A stretch of DNA of 64,000 nucleotides, from positions 62,001-126,000 of the forward strand of contig JAHHHL010000018.1 in assembly GCA_019359375.1 (NCBI GenBank), written 5' to 3'. This document shows positions 17,862 to 27,452 of the stretch, in pieces. The position numbers were made by a program, and so were the translations under genes. Numbering within the stretch: position 1 is the stretch's first letter; each line of letters starts with the position of its first letter. This stretch comes from Lyngbya sp. HA4199-MV5 (GTDB taxonomy: Bacteria; Cyanobacteriota; Cyanobacteriia; Leptolyngbyales; Leptolyngbyaceae). The notes below the pieces were generated by a model. The model was not told the DNA's origin. It saw only the letters and a list, made by a program, of their open reading frames with translations, and made no database searches.

Positions 17862-20057
17862 ATGAAACTCGAAATCGTTATTCAAGTTCTGATTGAGATT
17901 GTCATTGTCATCGGACTGTCCCGATTGGTTGGTTTGGGGTTTCGGCGGCTGAAGCAACCGCTGGTCATTGGTGAAATCGTAGCTGGGATCATGCTTGGTC
18001 CTTCGTTACTGGGTTTAATTGCGCCCAGTGTGGCAGCAGGGCTTTTTCCACCAGAGACCATCCCCTTTCTGAATGTGTTGTCTCAGATTGGGCTGATTTT
18101 TTTCATGTTTCTGATTGGGTTGGAGCTAGACCCGAAATACCTCAAAAACCAGCTTGATGTAGCGGTGTTAGTCTCGCATGTCAGCATTCTGGTGCCGTTT
18201 TCGTTAGGAACTCTGCTGGCGCTGTTGCTTTATCCCTTAGTGTCGAGTGGCAGCGTTTCGTTTACGGCTTTTGCGCTGTTTTTGGGTGCTGCAATGTCGA
18301 TTACGGCGTTTCCAGTGCTGGCGCGGATTATTACTGAAAATAATCTTCAGGGCACAAAGCTAGGGACGTTGGCGCTCACCTGTGCAGCGGTGGATGATGT
18401 CACAGCCTGGTGTGTGCTGGCGCTGGCGATCGCCGTTACCCGCACAAACAGCATGACAGGAGCGATTCCCACCATCCTCCTATCGCTGCTTTATATTGTG
18501 CTAATGGTGACGATCGGGCGTAAGTTTCTCAAGAATTTTGCCAACTATTACGATCGCAGCGGACGCTTAAACCAGTTTGTGCTGGCGTTTATTTATATTG
18601 GTGTCGTTGTTTCGGCGCTGATTACTGAGCTGATTGGCATTCACTTGATTTTTGGGGCTTTTTTGATTGGTGCTGTTATGCCCAAACACCCAGGGCTAAC
18701 GCGGGAACTGGCGCAAAAGACGGAAGACTTTGTGCTGACCTTTTTGCTACCGATCTTTTTTGCCTACAGCGGACTGCGAACCCAGATTGGCTTGCTCAAC
18801 ACCCCGTTTCTCTGGCTGCTGTGTGGGCTGGTTGTGGCGGTGGCGATCGCGGGCAAATATTTTGGCACCTATATTGCTGCCAGGGTCTCTAAAATCGACA
18901 AGCGAGAATCAGCGGCATTGGGTTGGCTGATGAATACCCGTGGCTTAACCGAACTCATCGTCCTGAATATTGGTCTCAGCCTGAATGTCATTTCACCGCT
19001 GCTGTTTACGATGCTGGTCATTATGGCGCTGGTGACGACGTTTATGACCTCGCCGCTGCTGGAATGGGTCTATCCCAAACGGTTGATTCGCAAAGATGTG
19101 GTGGAGCCAGATGTGAGTGACGTTGAGCCGGATTACCGCATCCTCGTCCCGATTTCAAACCCTGCCAGCCAGAAGGGGCTGATTCAACTGGCGCTGACGA
19201 TCGCTCTGGGCAACGCGATAGAAGAATCTTCAAAAGCTCTGACCAGTGCCATTTATCCCCTGAGCCTGATTCAACTGGATGAAGAATATGCCTTTGGCAG
19301 TACACCGGCTGAGGCTGAGCGGCTCATTGCCGAACGAGAGCAGCGGATGACTGAACTGGTTTCGAGCCTGGAACCGCCACAAGTACGATCGGTTGTGCAT
19401 CCCATCATTCGGGTTGCCACAGATGTCGCGCAAGAAGCGGTAAGAGTGGCAGAAGCCGATCGCGCTGATCTCATCCTGTTGGGATGGCACCGCCCCGCCT
19501 TTAGCCGCAATCGTTTGGGTGGTCGAGTAGGGCAAATTCTCAGCACGGCACGAACTGATGTGGCAGTGTTTGTCGATCGACAACAGGGCAAGATCCAAAA
19601 TCTGCTGGTGCCTTACGTCTCAAACAGCCACAATGACCTGGGGTTAGAAATCGCGCTCAGAATTTTGGTGAACTCCGAAGAGTCTACGCTCACCATTTTG
19701 AGTGTGGCTCAAAGTCATCAAGCCAGCGATCGAACCTACGAGTTTCGCACCCTGATGGAGCAGTTGCCCGCCTCCGTGCGCGATCGCATTCACACCCCTC
19801 AGGTTGAGTCGAGCCACCCCATTGAAGCCGTCGTCGAAGCATCGGCAAACGCAGACCTCACGATCGCGGGTGCCAGCCGTGAGTGGGGTTTAGAACGTCA
19901 AACGCTAGGGTTCTATGCAGACCAACTCGCCGTACAATGTCACTCCTCCCTACTGATTACCCGTCGCTACAGCCAGGTCACAGCGCACTTAACCTCGGTA
20001 CTGGGCGCAGCAGTCAACACGAACCGTGAAATTGATCAGTCGGAGGCGGTTACTTAA
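17862..20057 (+). CDS. CPA2 cation:proton antiporter with two C-terminal USP-like domains
   Basis: The product has 731 residues. The first roughly 410 form 12-13 membrane helices of the Na+/H+ exchanger (KefB/NapA-type) fold, with LVIGEIVAGIMLGPSLLG at the start and AAVDDVTAWCVLALA carrying the ion-binding Asp pair. GLTELIVLNIGLSLNVIS is near the end of the membrane part. The remaining about 310 residues look like two tandem universal-stress-protein folds: DYRILVPISNP with LILLGWHRP, then LLVPYVSNSHND with LTIAGASREWG. The architecture is common in cyanobacterial antiporters for Na+ or K+ and pH homeostasis. The gene downstream may encode a partner. Confidence 0.93.
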   Translation: MKLEIVIQVLIEIVIVIGLSRLVGLGFRRLKQPLVIGEIVAGIMLGPSLLGLIAPSVAAGLFPPETIPFLNVLSQIGLIFFMFLIGLELDPKYLKNQLDVAVLVSHVSILVPFSLGTLLALLLYPLVSSGSVSFTAFALFLGAAMSITAFPVLARIITENNLQGTKLGTLALTCAAVDDVTAWCVLALAIAVTRTNSMTGAIPTILLSLLYIVLMVTIGRKFLKNFANYYDRSGRLNQFVLAFIYIGVVVSALITELIGIHLIFGAFLIGAVMPKHPGLTRELAQKTEDFVLTFLLPIFFAYSGLRTQIGLLNTPFLWLLCGLVVAVAIAGKYFGTYIAARVSKIDKRESAALGWLMNTRGLTELIVLNIGLSLNVISPLLFTMLVIMALVTTFMTSPLLEWVYPKRLIRKDVVEPDVSDVEPDYRILVPISNPASQKGLIQLALTIALGNAIEESSKALTSAIYPLSLIQLDEEYAFGSTPAEAERLIAEREQRMTELVSSLEPPQVRSVVHPIIRVATDVAQEAVRVAEADRADLILLGWHRPAFSRNRLGGRVGQILSTARTDVAVFVDRQQGKIQNLLVPYVSNSHNDLGLEIALRILVNSEESTLTILSVAQSHQASDRTYEFRTLMEQLPASVRDRIHTPQVESSHPIEAVVEASANADLTIAGASREWGLERQTLGFYADQLAVQCHSSLLITRRYSQVTAHLTSVLGAAVNTNREIDQSEAVT

Positions 20058-20298
20058 GGAAAGGATGAAGGATAAAGGATGAAAGAGTTTTGAGCTGCTT
20101 CCCCTGCCCCTTCTGCTCCCCTTGCTCCCTCTACTTCCCCTGCCTCCCTTGCACCCCCTGCCTCCCTTGCTTCCCTTCTTCTCCTTCCCCTCTTTGCTCC
20201 CACTCCCCCTTCTGCCCTCTGCCTTCTGCCCTCTGCCTTCTCTAACAACCAACAACTTCCTCTGCCCTCTGCCTTCTCCTAACAACCAACAACTCCTC
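20058..20298. repeat. Polypyrimidine heptamer tract between antiporter and small gene
   Basis: CTTCCCCTGCCTCCCTTGC-type units pass into TCTGCCCTCTGCCTT heptamers and two copies of CTAACAACCAACAACT. The tract fills the gap between the two genes. Confidence 0.85.
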
Positions 20299-20302
20299 CC
20301 AC

Positions 20303-20806
20303 ATGGGCAACCACTTCACTCTCAAATCCCTCAGTTTCTACGGTGGCGCGATTACCTTTGTCGTTGTCCTGTTTAGCATCGTGACGGCGTATGGCGAGGC
20401 GAGCCTGAAAGCGGCTCAAAAAATTGACGGTCGCTACTTGATCCCGGCTCAAGATTTGCCAGGGTGCCTGAAGTCTGAGCAGTTAATTCTTCTCGTGCAG
20501 CAATCGGGGATTTATTTGACTGGGGCACTATTTGCGGCAGATACCGCAGAAACGCTAGAAAAACGGGCGGCGGAACGTCCCTCTTTAAGTGGGAATTGGG
20601 AGAACCAGCAATTGACCTTACACGGTGATGCCAGTTACTTGCCCAAATGTCAGGGTGAGATTAGTATCCAGGGCAAGATTAATAATCAGGGTACGATCGC
20701 CGAACAATCGCTGAACGGCAAACTCAGTTTAAGCGCTGCTCCTGGCGACATTCCTTTCAGCGCGAAGCAGGAAGCCGCGAAGCCGAAACAATCTCAAGGG
20801 CATTAA
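20303..20806 (+). CDS. Membrane-anchored periplasmic protein beside the antiporter
   Basis: The product has 167 residues. One N-terminal membrane helix (about 13-33, GAITFVVVLFSIVTAYG) precedes a soluble beta-rich domain with IDGRYLIPAQDLPGCLKSE and LVQQSGIYLTGAL. I recall this type of domain next to, or fused with, KefB-type antiporters in other cyanobacteria, so an accessory role for the upstream antiporter is likely. That is inference. Conserved Cys residues (in LPGCL and LPKCQ) could form a disulfide outside the membrane. Confidence 0.65.
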   Translation: MGNHFTLKSLSFYGGAITFVVVLFSIVTAYGEASLKAAQKIDGRYLIPAQDLPGCLKSEQLILLVQQSGIYLTGALFAADTAETLEKRAAERPSLSGNWENQQLTLHGDASYLPKCQGEISIQGKINNQGTIAEQSLNGKLSLSAAPGDIPFSAKQEAAKPKQSQGH

Positions 20807-20820
20807 GGATCGTGTTCTGG

Positions 20821-20950
20821 CTAGGGGCTGTCGTCAATAACGACGACATGTTGCTTGCAGTAAGGGTTCCCGCCCCTAGCTTGTTTGTTGGAACGGGCGC
20901 GACAATGCTGATACCGCAAGCTTTCGAGCTGAATTGATGACGCGCCCTAG
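20821..20950 (+). mobile_element. MITE copy 3 (perfect CTAG duplication)
   Basis: A 122-bp element (20825-20946) lies between CTAG at 20821-20824 and CTAG at 20947-20950, in the same orientation as copy 1. The inner half GTTGCTTGCAGTAAGGGTTC is almost identical to copy 1. The right-hand CTAG contains the TAG stop codon of the convergent MprF-like gene. Confidence 0.87.
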
Positions 20951-22680
20951 GTGCCTGGTTTGAAGTAATCGAGGAGTCGATCGCCCGAATCGGCTCTCAC
21001 CAAACCGACTGCAATATCAGGAAGGGTTGGCAAACTGGGATACACCAGATAGCGCGGCTCCCAGCGTGGCTGAAACTTTTCTTTGAACTGGTGCAACCCT
21101 TTGAAGTTGTAGAACTGATTTAAATGCTCGAAAAAGTAATGTAGACCCTTTTCCACCCGTTTGGCTTCGGGCGTTTCACCTACGCCTGCTAAGGGGGAGA
21201 GGCTGAAGTTGAAGCCGTCATAGCCCTTGTGTTGAAAGTGCTGGATAACGGTCGCAAAGAGAAATTCCATCGTGCCCTTTTCTACGTCTTTACGGTGCCG
21301 CATAAGATCGACCGTCACTTCGCTGCAGTTATAGCCTGTCAACAGATTAGAGAACGCAATCATGCCGCCGTGAGCGTCGTAAACAACAGCGATGTAGCAT
21401 TCTGACAGGTAGGCAGGGTCAAACCAGCCGATCGAGAATCGTTTTTCGGCTCCATTTTTGACGTGTAGCCACTCATCGCTGATGGGCTTCAAGCGCTGGA
21501 TGAGGTCTTCACTAATGGGCGGCTCAAACACCTTGAGACTATGCCCCGTTTTGGTGAGACGGTTTACCGCTGTCCGCAGGTTTTGATTCGCTTTGCCTTT
21601 GAGATTGAAGGTTTTGAGATCAATCACAGCTTCTTCGCCAACCTGTACCGAGCGAAAGCCTAGCTCTTCGTAAAGTGGGAGTTGGTCTGGTGTGGCTTCA
21701 TAAAACACAGGAAACCAATCGTTGCGATCGCAAAAGTACCGAAACGCTACGACTGTTTCCTGGCGATCGTCCAGCGGTCCAATGGGGTCACCCAGTGCGA
21801 TCGCGGCACGACCTTTCGTCACATACGCCACGACGCTGTGACCAGAGGGACTGAAATAGTAGGCTTTATCCTTCAGCAGTGCCAAACGTGCCAGGGACGA
21901 TCGTCCATGCTCATTGATAATTCGACGCGCTCGATCGCGCTCCACAAGGTTGGCTGGATCACCCCGCAGCAGCACGGGGCGCATGAGCATAAAGAAGGCA
22001 AATGCCAGCGTAATAAAGCCAACCATGTAGATCGAGTCTGCGAAAAAATCGGCATAGCGGTTGGTCGGCTGTAACCCTGCATTATCGCTCGTAAAAAACA
22101 TCGCCAGCGTTTGCAAAATGGACTGAATCAAGCCAAATCGGATGGGTTGTCCATTGATTTGAAAGTAATTGTCCAGAATGTAAAAGCCCGCTGTGCCGTA
22201 AGCCAGGGTAAACCCCAACGCACTCACCAGCGTCCAAAGCCCCTGCGCGATCGACGGGCGATCGGACTGCGCTGTAAAAACCCGCCGCATCAGCAGCAAT
22301 TGCACCAGCAAGACACTGGCGAGCAAACTCTCTTCATAGTCCAAGCCCTTGATCAGGTTGCTGGCGATCGACAGCACCAAAATGCCCACCGCCAGCACCC
22401 AGGCAATCCGCTTCCGTCGCAGCAGATGCGTTGCCAGCAGCAACAGCAAAAACCCTGCCGAAGCCGCTGCAATCCGTCCACCCGCTCGCACCGTAAAGGG
22501 GAAAACTAATTCCAGCAACGCTCGACGTTCTGGAACGCTAGGCGTAACGGCAGACAGCAAGTTGACCAGTCCCACCAGCCCCGTCAGAATCGCCACAAGC
22601 CACAGCGAAATCTGCGTTCTTCGCCTGAGCGTGCTGTTACCGTAGCTGAGCGGAAAGGGAAGGGGCTTGGGACGATGCAT
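20947..22680 (-). CDS. MprF/LPG-synthase-like protein (DUF2156 domain)
   Basis: The product has 577 residues. About six membrane helices occupy the first 245, and a soluble DUF2156 (GNAT-like) aminoacyltransferase domain follows. Blocks YYFSPSGHSVVAYVTKGRAA, LGDPIGP, FYEATPDQLPLYEELGF and GFNFSLSPLAGVG are characteristic of the lysylphosphatidylglycerol synthase C-terminal domain. In other bacteria the family transfers an amino acid from tRNA to phosphatidylglycerol. The membrane part is shorter than in MprF with a flippase, so this is a synthase-only form. The substrate is unproven. The stop codon lies in MITE copy 3. Confidence 0.85.
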   Translation of the reverse strand: MHRPKPLPFPLSYGNSTLRRRTQISLWLVAILTGLVGLVNLLSAVTPSVPERRALLELVFPFTVRAGGRIAAASAGFLLLLLATHLLRRKRIAWVLAVGILVLSIASNLIKGLDYEESLLASVLLVQLLLMRRVFTAQSDRPSIAQGLWTLVSALGFTLAYGTAGFYILDNYFQINGQPIRFGLIQSILQTLAMFFTSDNAGLQPTNRYADFFADSIYMVGFITLAFAFFMLMRPVLLRGDPANLVERDRARRIINEHGRSSLARLALLKDKAYYFSPSGHSVVAYVTKGRAAIALGDPIGPLDDRQETVVAFRYFCDRNDWFPVFYEATPDQLPLYEELGFRSVQVGEEAVIDLKTFNLKGKANQNLRTAVNRLTKTGHSLKVFEPPISEDLIQRLKPISDEWLHVKNGAEKRFSIGWFDPAYLSECYIAVVYDAHGGMIAFSNLLTGYNCSEVTVDLMRHRKDVEKGTMEFLFATVIQHFQHKGYDGFNFSLSPLAGVGETPEAKRVEKGLHYFFEHLNQFYNFKGLHQFKEKFQPRWEPRYLVYPSLPTLPDIAVGLVRADSGDRLLDYFKPGT

Positions 22681-22681
22681 A

Positions 22682-22975
22682 GGAGAGGAGGGGATGAGAG
22701 GGATGAGGGATGAGGGATGAGGGATGAAGGATGAGGGATGAGGGATGAGGGATGAAGGCTAAAAGCTTTGGACAGTCAGCAGTGATCAGTGAAACATTGA
22801 CCAGTGAACCATGAGCATTGAGAGCATTGGCATCACTGGGGGCTGAAAACTGATGGACTGGCAATTGATCACTGAAAACTGATCACTGAAAACTAAAAAC
22901 TGTCTTCTGCCTCCTGCCTTTTCCAACAACCAACAACCAACAACTAACAACTCCCCCGCCTTCTGCCTTTACCTC
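22682..22975. repeat. GGGATGA heptamer array and related repeats
   Basis: About ten GGATGAG/GGATGAA heptamers lie in near-perfect tandem (22690-22762). CAGTGATCAGTGAAAC- and AACTGATCACTGAAAACT-type units and the common CAACAACCAACAACTAAC block follow. The first part lies immediately upstream of the MprF-like gene. Confidence 0.88.
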
Positions 22976-22976
22976 C

Positions 22977-23909
22977 CTACTTGTGCGTTTTCTGCGATCG
23001 CTGTTTAAGGGCGATCGCAAACTGTTTGCCTGTGAAGCTTAAGGAGTTTGCCAGATGCTTGTGCCAGTAGTTCCAGCCAGTGTTTTTTCCCGCGATACCA
23101 TGTCCCCCAGGATAGACATGAAACTCGTTTGCAATGCCAAGGCGATCGAGGGTTTGATGAAATTGTTCGGTCGCTTCGAGGAACTTTTCATCACTGGCAC
23201 CCGCATCGAGGTAAACGCGCAGTTGCTTGCGGGTATCCATTGGAATCTCTCTGACAAACCTTTCAGGGCTATTTTCGGCACCACTCTTGCTCATGAAGTA
23301 GCCTGTGTGGCTAAACAAAATATGGAACTGGTTGAGGTGGCGCAGACCAATGTTAAAGGCACCCCAACCGCCAGACGACAACCCACCGATCGCCCAAAAT
23401 TGAGGTTGATTGAGGGTACGATAGCGGGACTTAATTTCCTGCACCAGGTCGGAGCCAATAAGGGTTGCCACCTTGCCGTTGGGACCGTCAAAGTAGTCTG
23501 GATCCCAGAACGGGCTGGTGCCACGCTGATCGTTGCCATCGGGCGTAATCACAATAGCAGGTGGTAATTTCTTTTGCTGATACAAATCATGCAACACGGA
23601 CGTTAAGGTGGCTTTGTCTTCATAGTCTCTGGCGGTGCCGTGCCCACCGTGTAGCAGCACAATCACTGGATACCGCATCTCTGTGTGACGATCGTACCCT
23701 GGAGGCAGCACCACACCATACTCGCGATCGCCTCTCATCGCTTGACTCGCAAACGTCTCCACTTGAAACGTAAGCCCCGTGTTCTTTTCTGGTTGTGGAG
23801 CATCAAACTGTGGAGCACCGGCAATAAACACATACCAATAGCCAGTGCCCATTACAGTTGCCACCGAAAGGATACTTGCTAGCAAGAGGGTTTTGGGCTT
23901 GACCTTCAT
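22977..23909 (-). CDS. Exported alpha/beta-hydrolase (esterase D / FrmB-like family)
   Basis: The product has about 310 residues. An N-terminal hydrophobic segment (about 8-30) suggests a signal anchor. The esterase fold shows VIVLLHGGHGTARDY (oxyanion region), GxSxG in GGLSSGGWG with nucleophile Ser178, Asp in YLDAGASDEKF and His in YPGGHGIAG. The family includes S-formylglutathione hydrolases and feruloyl or mycolyl esterases. Export makes the formaldehyde pathway unlikely. I chose ATG 23909. An upstream ATG at 24035 would add 42 residues, hide the signal anchor and come within 20 bp of the divergent rlmD start. Confidence 0.8.
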   Translation of the reverse strand: MKVKPKTLLLASILSVATVMGTGYWYVFIAGAPQFDAPQPEKNTGLTFQVETFASQAMRGDREYGVVLPPGYDRHTEMRYPVIVLLHGGHGTARDYEDKATLTSVLHDLYQQKKLPPAIVITPDGNDQRGTSPFWDPDYFDGPNGKVATLIGSDLVQEIKSRYRTLNQPQFWAIGGLSSGGWGAFNIGLRHLNQFHILFSHTGYFMSKSGAENSPERFVREIPMDTRKQLRVYLDAGASDEKFLEATEQFHQTLDRLGIANEFHVYPGGHGIAGKNTGWNYWHKHLANSLSFTGKQFAIALKQRSQKTHK

Positions 23910-24055
23910 CGTTCCGAGCGTGGGTTGATAGGATAGGAGCTTGCAATACTCTCCTAAACTACGCGTAATGGTGTGAGTTTCTTGTGACAAACGCTTGAAC
24001 TTTCCATCTTTGCCCAGCCCAGACTTGCTCAACACTCTTTCACTACGAGGTTACG

Positions 24056-25504
24056 GTGTCTCTAACTCCCTTGCCATCTGATGAGAATTTCACTGCGCTT
24101 CCAGAGGTTGAGCCTACCGAGACAGTGCCTGTAGAAACTGCGCCGCTAGAAACGAACTGGCAGCAAGGGCAGGTTGTTGAAGTAACGATTACAGATCTAA
24201 GTGATAGTGGTGATGGTGTGGGTCGATCGCACAATCGCGTTGTGTTTGTGCCCGATACGGTGACGGGCGATCGGGTGCGAGTCCGGCTCCTACGCGTCAA
24301 GCCTCAGTACGCTCACGGCAAACTGGTCGAACTGTTGGAACCATCCCCCCATCGCATTCGTGCCCGTTGCATCGTGGCAGACAAATGTGGCGGCTGTCAG
24401 TGGCAGCATGTGGACTATGCCTACCAACTTGCCGCCAAGCACAATCAGGTGATTCAGGCATTAGAGCGCATTGGGGGCTTTCAGCAACCGCCCGTTGATT
24501 CGATCCTGGCGGCTGGGGCGGATTTGGGCTATCGCAATAAGGCAACCTATCCCCTGGCACGATCGCAAACGGGGCAGATTCAAGCAGGCTATTACCAGAA
24601 GGGCAGTCACCACATTGTCAATTTGAACCAGTGCCCCATCCAGGATGGTCGGCTCAATCCGTTGCTGGCAGAGGTGAAGCAAGATCTGTACGATCGCGGC
24701 TGGGGCATTTACGACGAGAAATTGCATCGGGGCAAAGTACGTCATCTTGCGCTGCGGATTGGTCGGCGCACGGGCGAAATGCTGCTGACGCTCGTGGTGA
24801 AAGATAAGAATCTGGCAGGGCTGGAGGAACAGGTAGAGGCATGGCTGGCTCGCTATCCTGATCTGGTGGGCGTGTCGCTGAATGTGAACCCCGATCGCAC
24901 CAACGCCATCTTTGGACGCGAAACCGTTTGCATTGCGGGGCAACCGTACCTGCACGAAACCTTCGCGGGCATGACGTTTCAACTGCGTCCCGATACCTTC
25001 TTTCAGGTGCATACCGAGCAGGCAGAAGCGCTGTTAGCCGTTGTAACAGATGAGTTAAATTTACAGGGGCACGAGGTCTTGCTGGATGCCTACTGCGGCA
25101 TTGGGACATTCACGCTACCGTTAGCCTCACGGGTGAAGCAGGCGATCGGGCTAGAAGTGCAGCCCGAAGCCGTGGAGCAAGGTCAACTCAGCGCCAGTCT
25201 GAACCATCTGGAGAATGTCACGTTTAGCGAAGGAGCCGTCGAAACGCTGCTGCCTCAGTTGGACGTGAAGCCTGACATCGTGCTACTTGATCCCCCTCGT
25301 CGTGGTTGCGATCCCGCTGTCATCGAAGCGCTAACCCAACTGGCACCCGATCGCATCGTCTACATCAGTTGCAACCCTGCCACCCTTGCCCGTGACTTGA
25401 AATTGCTTTGTCAAAACGGCAGCTATCGTCTAGCAAGAGTACAGCCTGTCGATTTCTTTCCTCAAACGCCCCATGTAGAGTGTGCCGCCTTTTTGGTACG
25501 GTAG
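24056..25504 (+). CDS. rlmD: 23S rRNA (uracil-C5)-methyltransferase RlmD-type
   Basis: The product has 482 residues. The order is a TRAM domain (about 37-95), an Fe-S motif with Cys105, Cys111, Cys114 and Cys193, and a SAM-dependent methyltransferase domain with DAYCGIGTFTLPL and LDPPRRGCDP. The catalytic Cys439 is in YISCNPATLARDL. This architecture defines the RumA/RlmD-RlmC-TrmA family, which makes m5U in 23S rRNA. The exact uridine (1939, 747 or both) cannot be told from sequence. The start is a GTG with GAGG 5 nt upstream. lpxD follows 36 bp downstream, probably cotranscribed. Confidence 0.92.
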   Translation: MSLTPLPSDENFTALPEVEPTETVPVETAPLETNWQQGQVVEVTITDLSDSGDGVGRSHNRVVFVPDTVTGDRVRVRLLRVKPQYAHGKLVELLEPSPHRIRARCIVADKCGGCQWQHVDYAYQLAAKHNQVIQALERIGGFQQPPVDSILAAGADLGYRNKATYPLARSQTGQIQAGYYQKGSHHIVNLNQCPIQDGRLNPLLAEVKQDLYDRGWGIYDEKLHRGKVRHLALRIGRRTGEMLLTLVVKDKNLAGLEEQVEAWLARYPDLVGVSLNVNPDRTNAIFGRETVCIAGQPYLHETFAGMTFQLRPDTFFQVHTEQAEALLAVVTDELNLQGHEVLLDAYCGIGTFTLPLASRVKQAIGLEVQPEAVEQGQLSASLNHLENVTFSEGAVETLLPQLDVKPDIVLLDPPRRGCDPAVIEALTQLAPDRIVYISCNPATLARDLKLLCQNGSYRLARVQPVDFFPQTPHVECAAFLVR

Positions 25505-25540
25505 GGAGCGGTGGTGAGTGATGACGATCGGGGGTTAAGG

Positions 25541-26587
25541 ATGAAATTTAGTGAGTTGGTCGAAAAACTCAGTGCCGTCAACGGTCAATCGTTGCGTTCA
25601 AGTACGGGGAACGATGCTGAGATTACAGGGGTTGCCGCGGTCGATGAGGCGATCGCAGGGCAGATCAGCTACATTGAGGGTGCAAAGTTTGCCGCTCAGG
25701 TGCAAACCACTGCTGCCAGTGCGCTGATTTTGCCTAAAGACACGGCATTACAAACTCAGGCAAGCGATCGCGGCATTGCGTGGATTGAGGCACCGGAACC
25801 GCGCTTGATGTTTGCCCAGGCGATCGCGCTGTTTTACCAACCGTTCCGCCTTGCGCCAGCCATTCATCCCAGTGCTGTGATTGATCCGTCTGTCCAACTG
25901 GGTCAGGAGGTGGCGATCGGGGCGCATGTGGTTATTCAGGCGGGAGTGGTGGTGGGCGATCGGGTGTGCATTCATCCCAATGTGGTGCTTTACCCAGATG
26001 CGACCATTGGCGATCGTACCGTGCTCCATGCCAACTGCGTCATCCACGAACGGTCACAAATTGGCGCAGACTGTGTAATTCACGCGGGAGCCGTCATTGG
26101 CTCCGAAGGGTTTGGCTTCGTTCCCGCCCGCGAAGGCTGGTACAAGATGGAACAGTCCGGTTACGTGGTGCTGGAAGATGGCGTGGAGGTGGGCTGCAAC
26201 TCGACGGTCGATCGTCCTGCTGTAGGCAAGACACACATTGGACGGCATACCAAGCTCGATAACCTGGTACACATTGGTCACGGATGCCAGATTGGGCAAG
26301 GATGCGCGATCGCCGCTCAAGTTGGCTTGGCTGGCGGGGTAGAAGTGGGCGATCGGGCAATTCTGGCAGGTCAGGTGGGCGCAGCGAATAATGCCAAGAT
26401 TGGCGCAGGCGCGATCGCCACTTCTAAAACAGGCGTACATGGCACCGTCGAACCAGGACAAATCGTGTCTGGCTACCCCGCTGTAGATCACAAAATCTAT
26501 CTCAAGTCCTCTGCCATTTACAGCCGACTGCCAGAAATGTATCAGACCCTCAAACGCTTGCAGAAACGCTTGTCTAGGGATGATTAA
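25541..26587 (+). CDS. lpxD: UDP-3-O-acylglucosamine N-acyltransferase
   Basis: LpxD adds the N-linked acyl chain in lipid A synthesis. The product has about 348 residues. An N-terminal uridine-binding domain starting MKFSELVEKL is followed by a long left-handed beta-helix of hexapeptide repeats (about 100-290) and a C-terminal helix. LDNLVHIGHGCQIG carries the catalytic His region, and NSTVDRPAVGKTHIG is a family signature. The frame extends upstream to a GTG at 25511, but ATG 25541 has TAAGGA just before it and the expected N-terminus. Cyanobacterial LpxD proteins are typical at this length. Confidence 0.93.
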   Translation: MKFSELVEKLSAVNGQSLRSSTGNDAEITGVAAVDEAIAGQISYIEGAKFAAQVQTTAASALILPKDTALQTQASDRGIAWIEAPEPRLMFAQAIALFYQPFRLAPAIHPSAVIDPSVQLGQEVAIGAHVVIQAGVVVGDRVCIHPNVVLYPDATIGDRTVLHANCVIHERSQIGADCVIHAGAVIGSEGFGFVPAREGWYKMEQSGYVVLEDGVEVGCNSTVDRPAVGKTHIGRHTKLDNLVHIGHGCQIGQGCAIAAQVGLAGGVEVGDRAILAGQVGAANNAKIGAGAIATSKTGVHGTVEPGQIVSGYPAVDHKIYLKSSAIYSRLPEMYQTLKRLQKRLSRDD

Positions 26588-26631
26588 GCAACCTAAACGT
26601 CATCGTTTTTTGCTCCAAAATCTTCTGCCCA

Positions 26632-26697
26632 AAAAAAGCCGGGGATCAGAACGATTTCCCGACTTTTCTTGATACAAATCGCTGCTTTTAACAGCGA
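26632..26697. terminator. Hairpin terminators between lpxD and the lipoprotein gene
   Basis: An A-run and stem AAAAGCCGGGGA pair with TTTCCCGACTTTTC (26632-26668), giving a stem bounded by A and T runs that can work in both directions. A second perfect stem, ATCGCTG/CAGCGAT, lies at 26677-26697. The two flanking genes are convergent, which fits a shared terminator. Confidence 0.75.
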
Positions 26698-26731
26698 TCA
26701 CAATGAAGGATGAGTGTGCCCGATAGAAGGA

Positions 26732-27256
26732 CTAAGCAGCCTTGTCGATCGCACGCTTGGTTGCATTCACATTGTCTTTGGTAGCATCTGCCGCGTTATC
26801 CAAGGCATTGTCGGTATTACGCTTCACGTTTTTAACGCCACGATCGCCGAAGGTTTGCAGATTATCCTTCACATCTTCAGCCTGCTGACGGACATCAGCC
26901 CCAAAGCGTTGCGCTTGCTTGCCGGGGTTTGCGCTCCGCACGTTATCCGCCAAATCGTCAGGGCTGTTGACTCCTTTACTGTTGACGCGGCTTTGCACCT
27001 TATCTCGTAACGCTTTGGCTTTTGCAGCCGCTTCCGTATTGACGCGATTGGACGCATTATCGTTGAAGTTGTTCATGCCGCCTTTATAGGGCTGCGATTG
27101 TCCGGGCGTATCAGAACCACTGTTACCGGGCAACCGATCGGCGATCGTGTCGGTACGGCTGCAAGCGGTACTAAAAAGGACTAAAACACCGACTAAAAAC
27201 ACGGTTACCACTTGACTCAGGCGCATCGCTTTCAAGGTCGAAACAAGCTTTTTCAT
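26732..27256 (-). CDS. Putative lipoprotein with helical LEA-like repeats
   Basis: The product has about 174 residues. A basic, hydrophobic signal ends in LFSTAC, an acceptable though not ideal lipobox. The mature part is charged and low in aromatic residues, with heptad-like patterns such as DVRQQAEDVKDNLQTFGDRG and VKRNTDNALDNAADATKD. It resembles small cyanobacterial envelope proteins with apolipoprotein- or LEA-like helices. The role is unknown; stress protection of the envelope is a guess. GGAG 7 nt upstream favours the ATG at 27256 over the one at 27262. Confidence 0.7.
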   Translation of the reverse strand: MKKLVSTLKAMRLSQVVTVFLVGVLVLFSTACSRTDTIADRLPGNSGSDTPGQSQPYKGGMNNFNDNASNRVNTEAAAKAKALRDKVQSRVNSKGVNSPDDLADNVRSANPGKQAQRFGADVRQQAEDVKDNLQTFGDRGVKNVKRNTDNALDNAADATKDNVNATKRAIDKAA

Positions 27257-27452
27257 CGTCATACTCCACTAAGTAGTTGTCAATGCGATCGCATAGTTCC
27301 ACCAGCTCGTTCCCATCCCTGAGTAGGAGTATGCGATCGCCATAGGTGATTACCACCTACCAACCGAAGATACAAATGCCCCGCTGATCAATCCTCTAGC
27401 GTAGGTAATATCTCGTTCTAACCCTATGGAGGCAGACAGCGTTGCGCCTTCC

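Noticed and set aside
27171-27356. Small minus-strand frame overlapping the lipoprotein gene start
   Set aside because: It overlaps the signal-peptide codons of a better supported gene in another frame, and its upstream part is made of HIP1-rich intergenic DNA.
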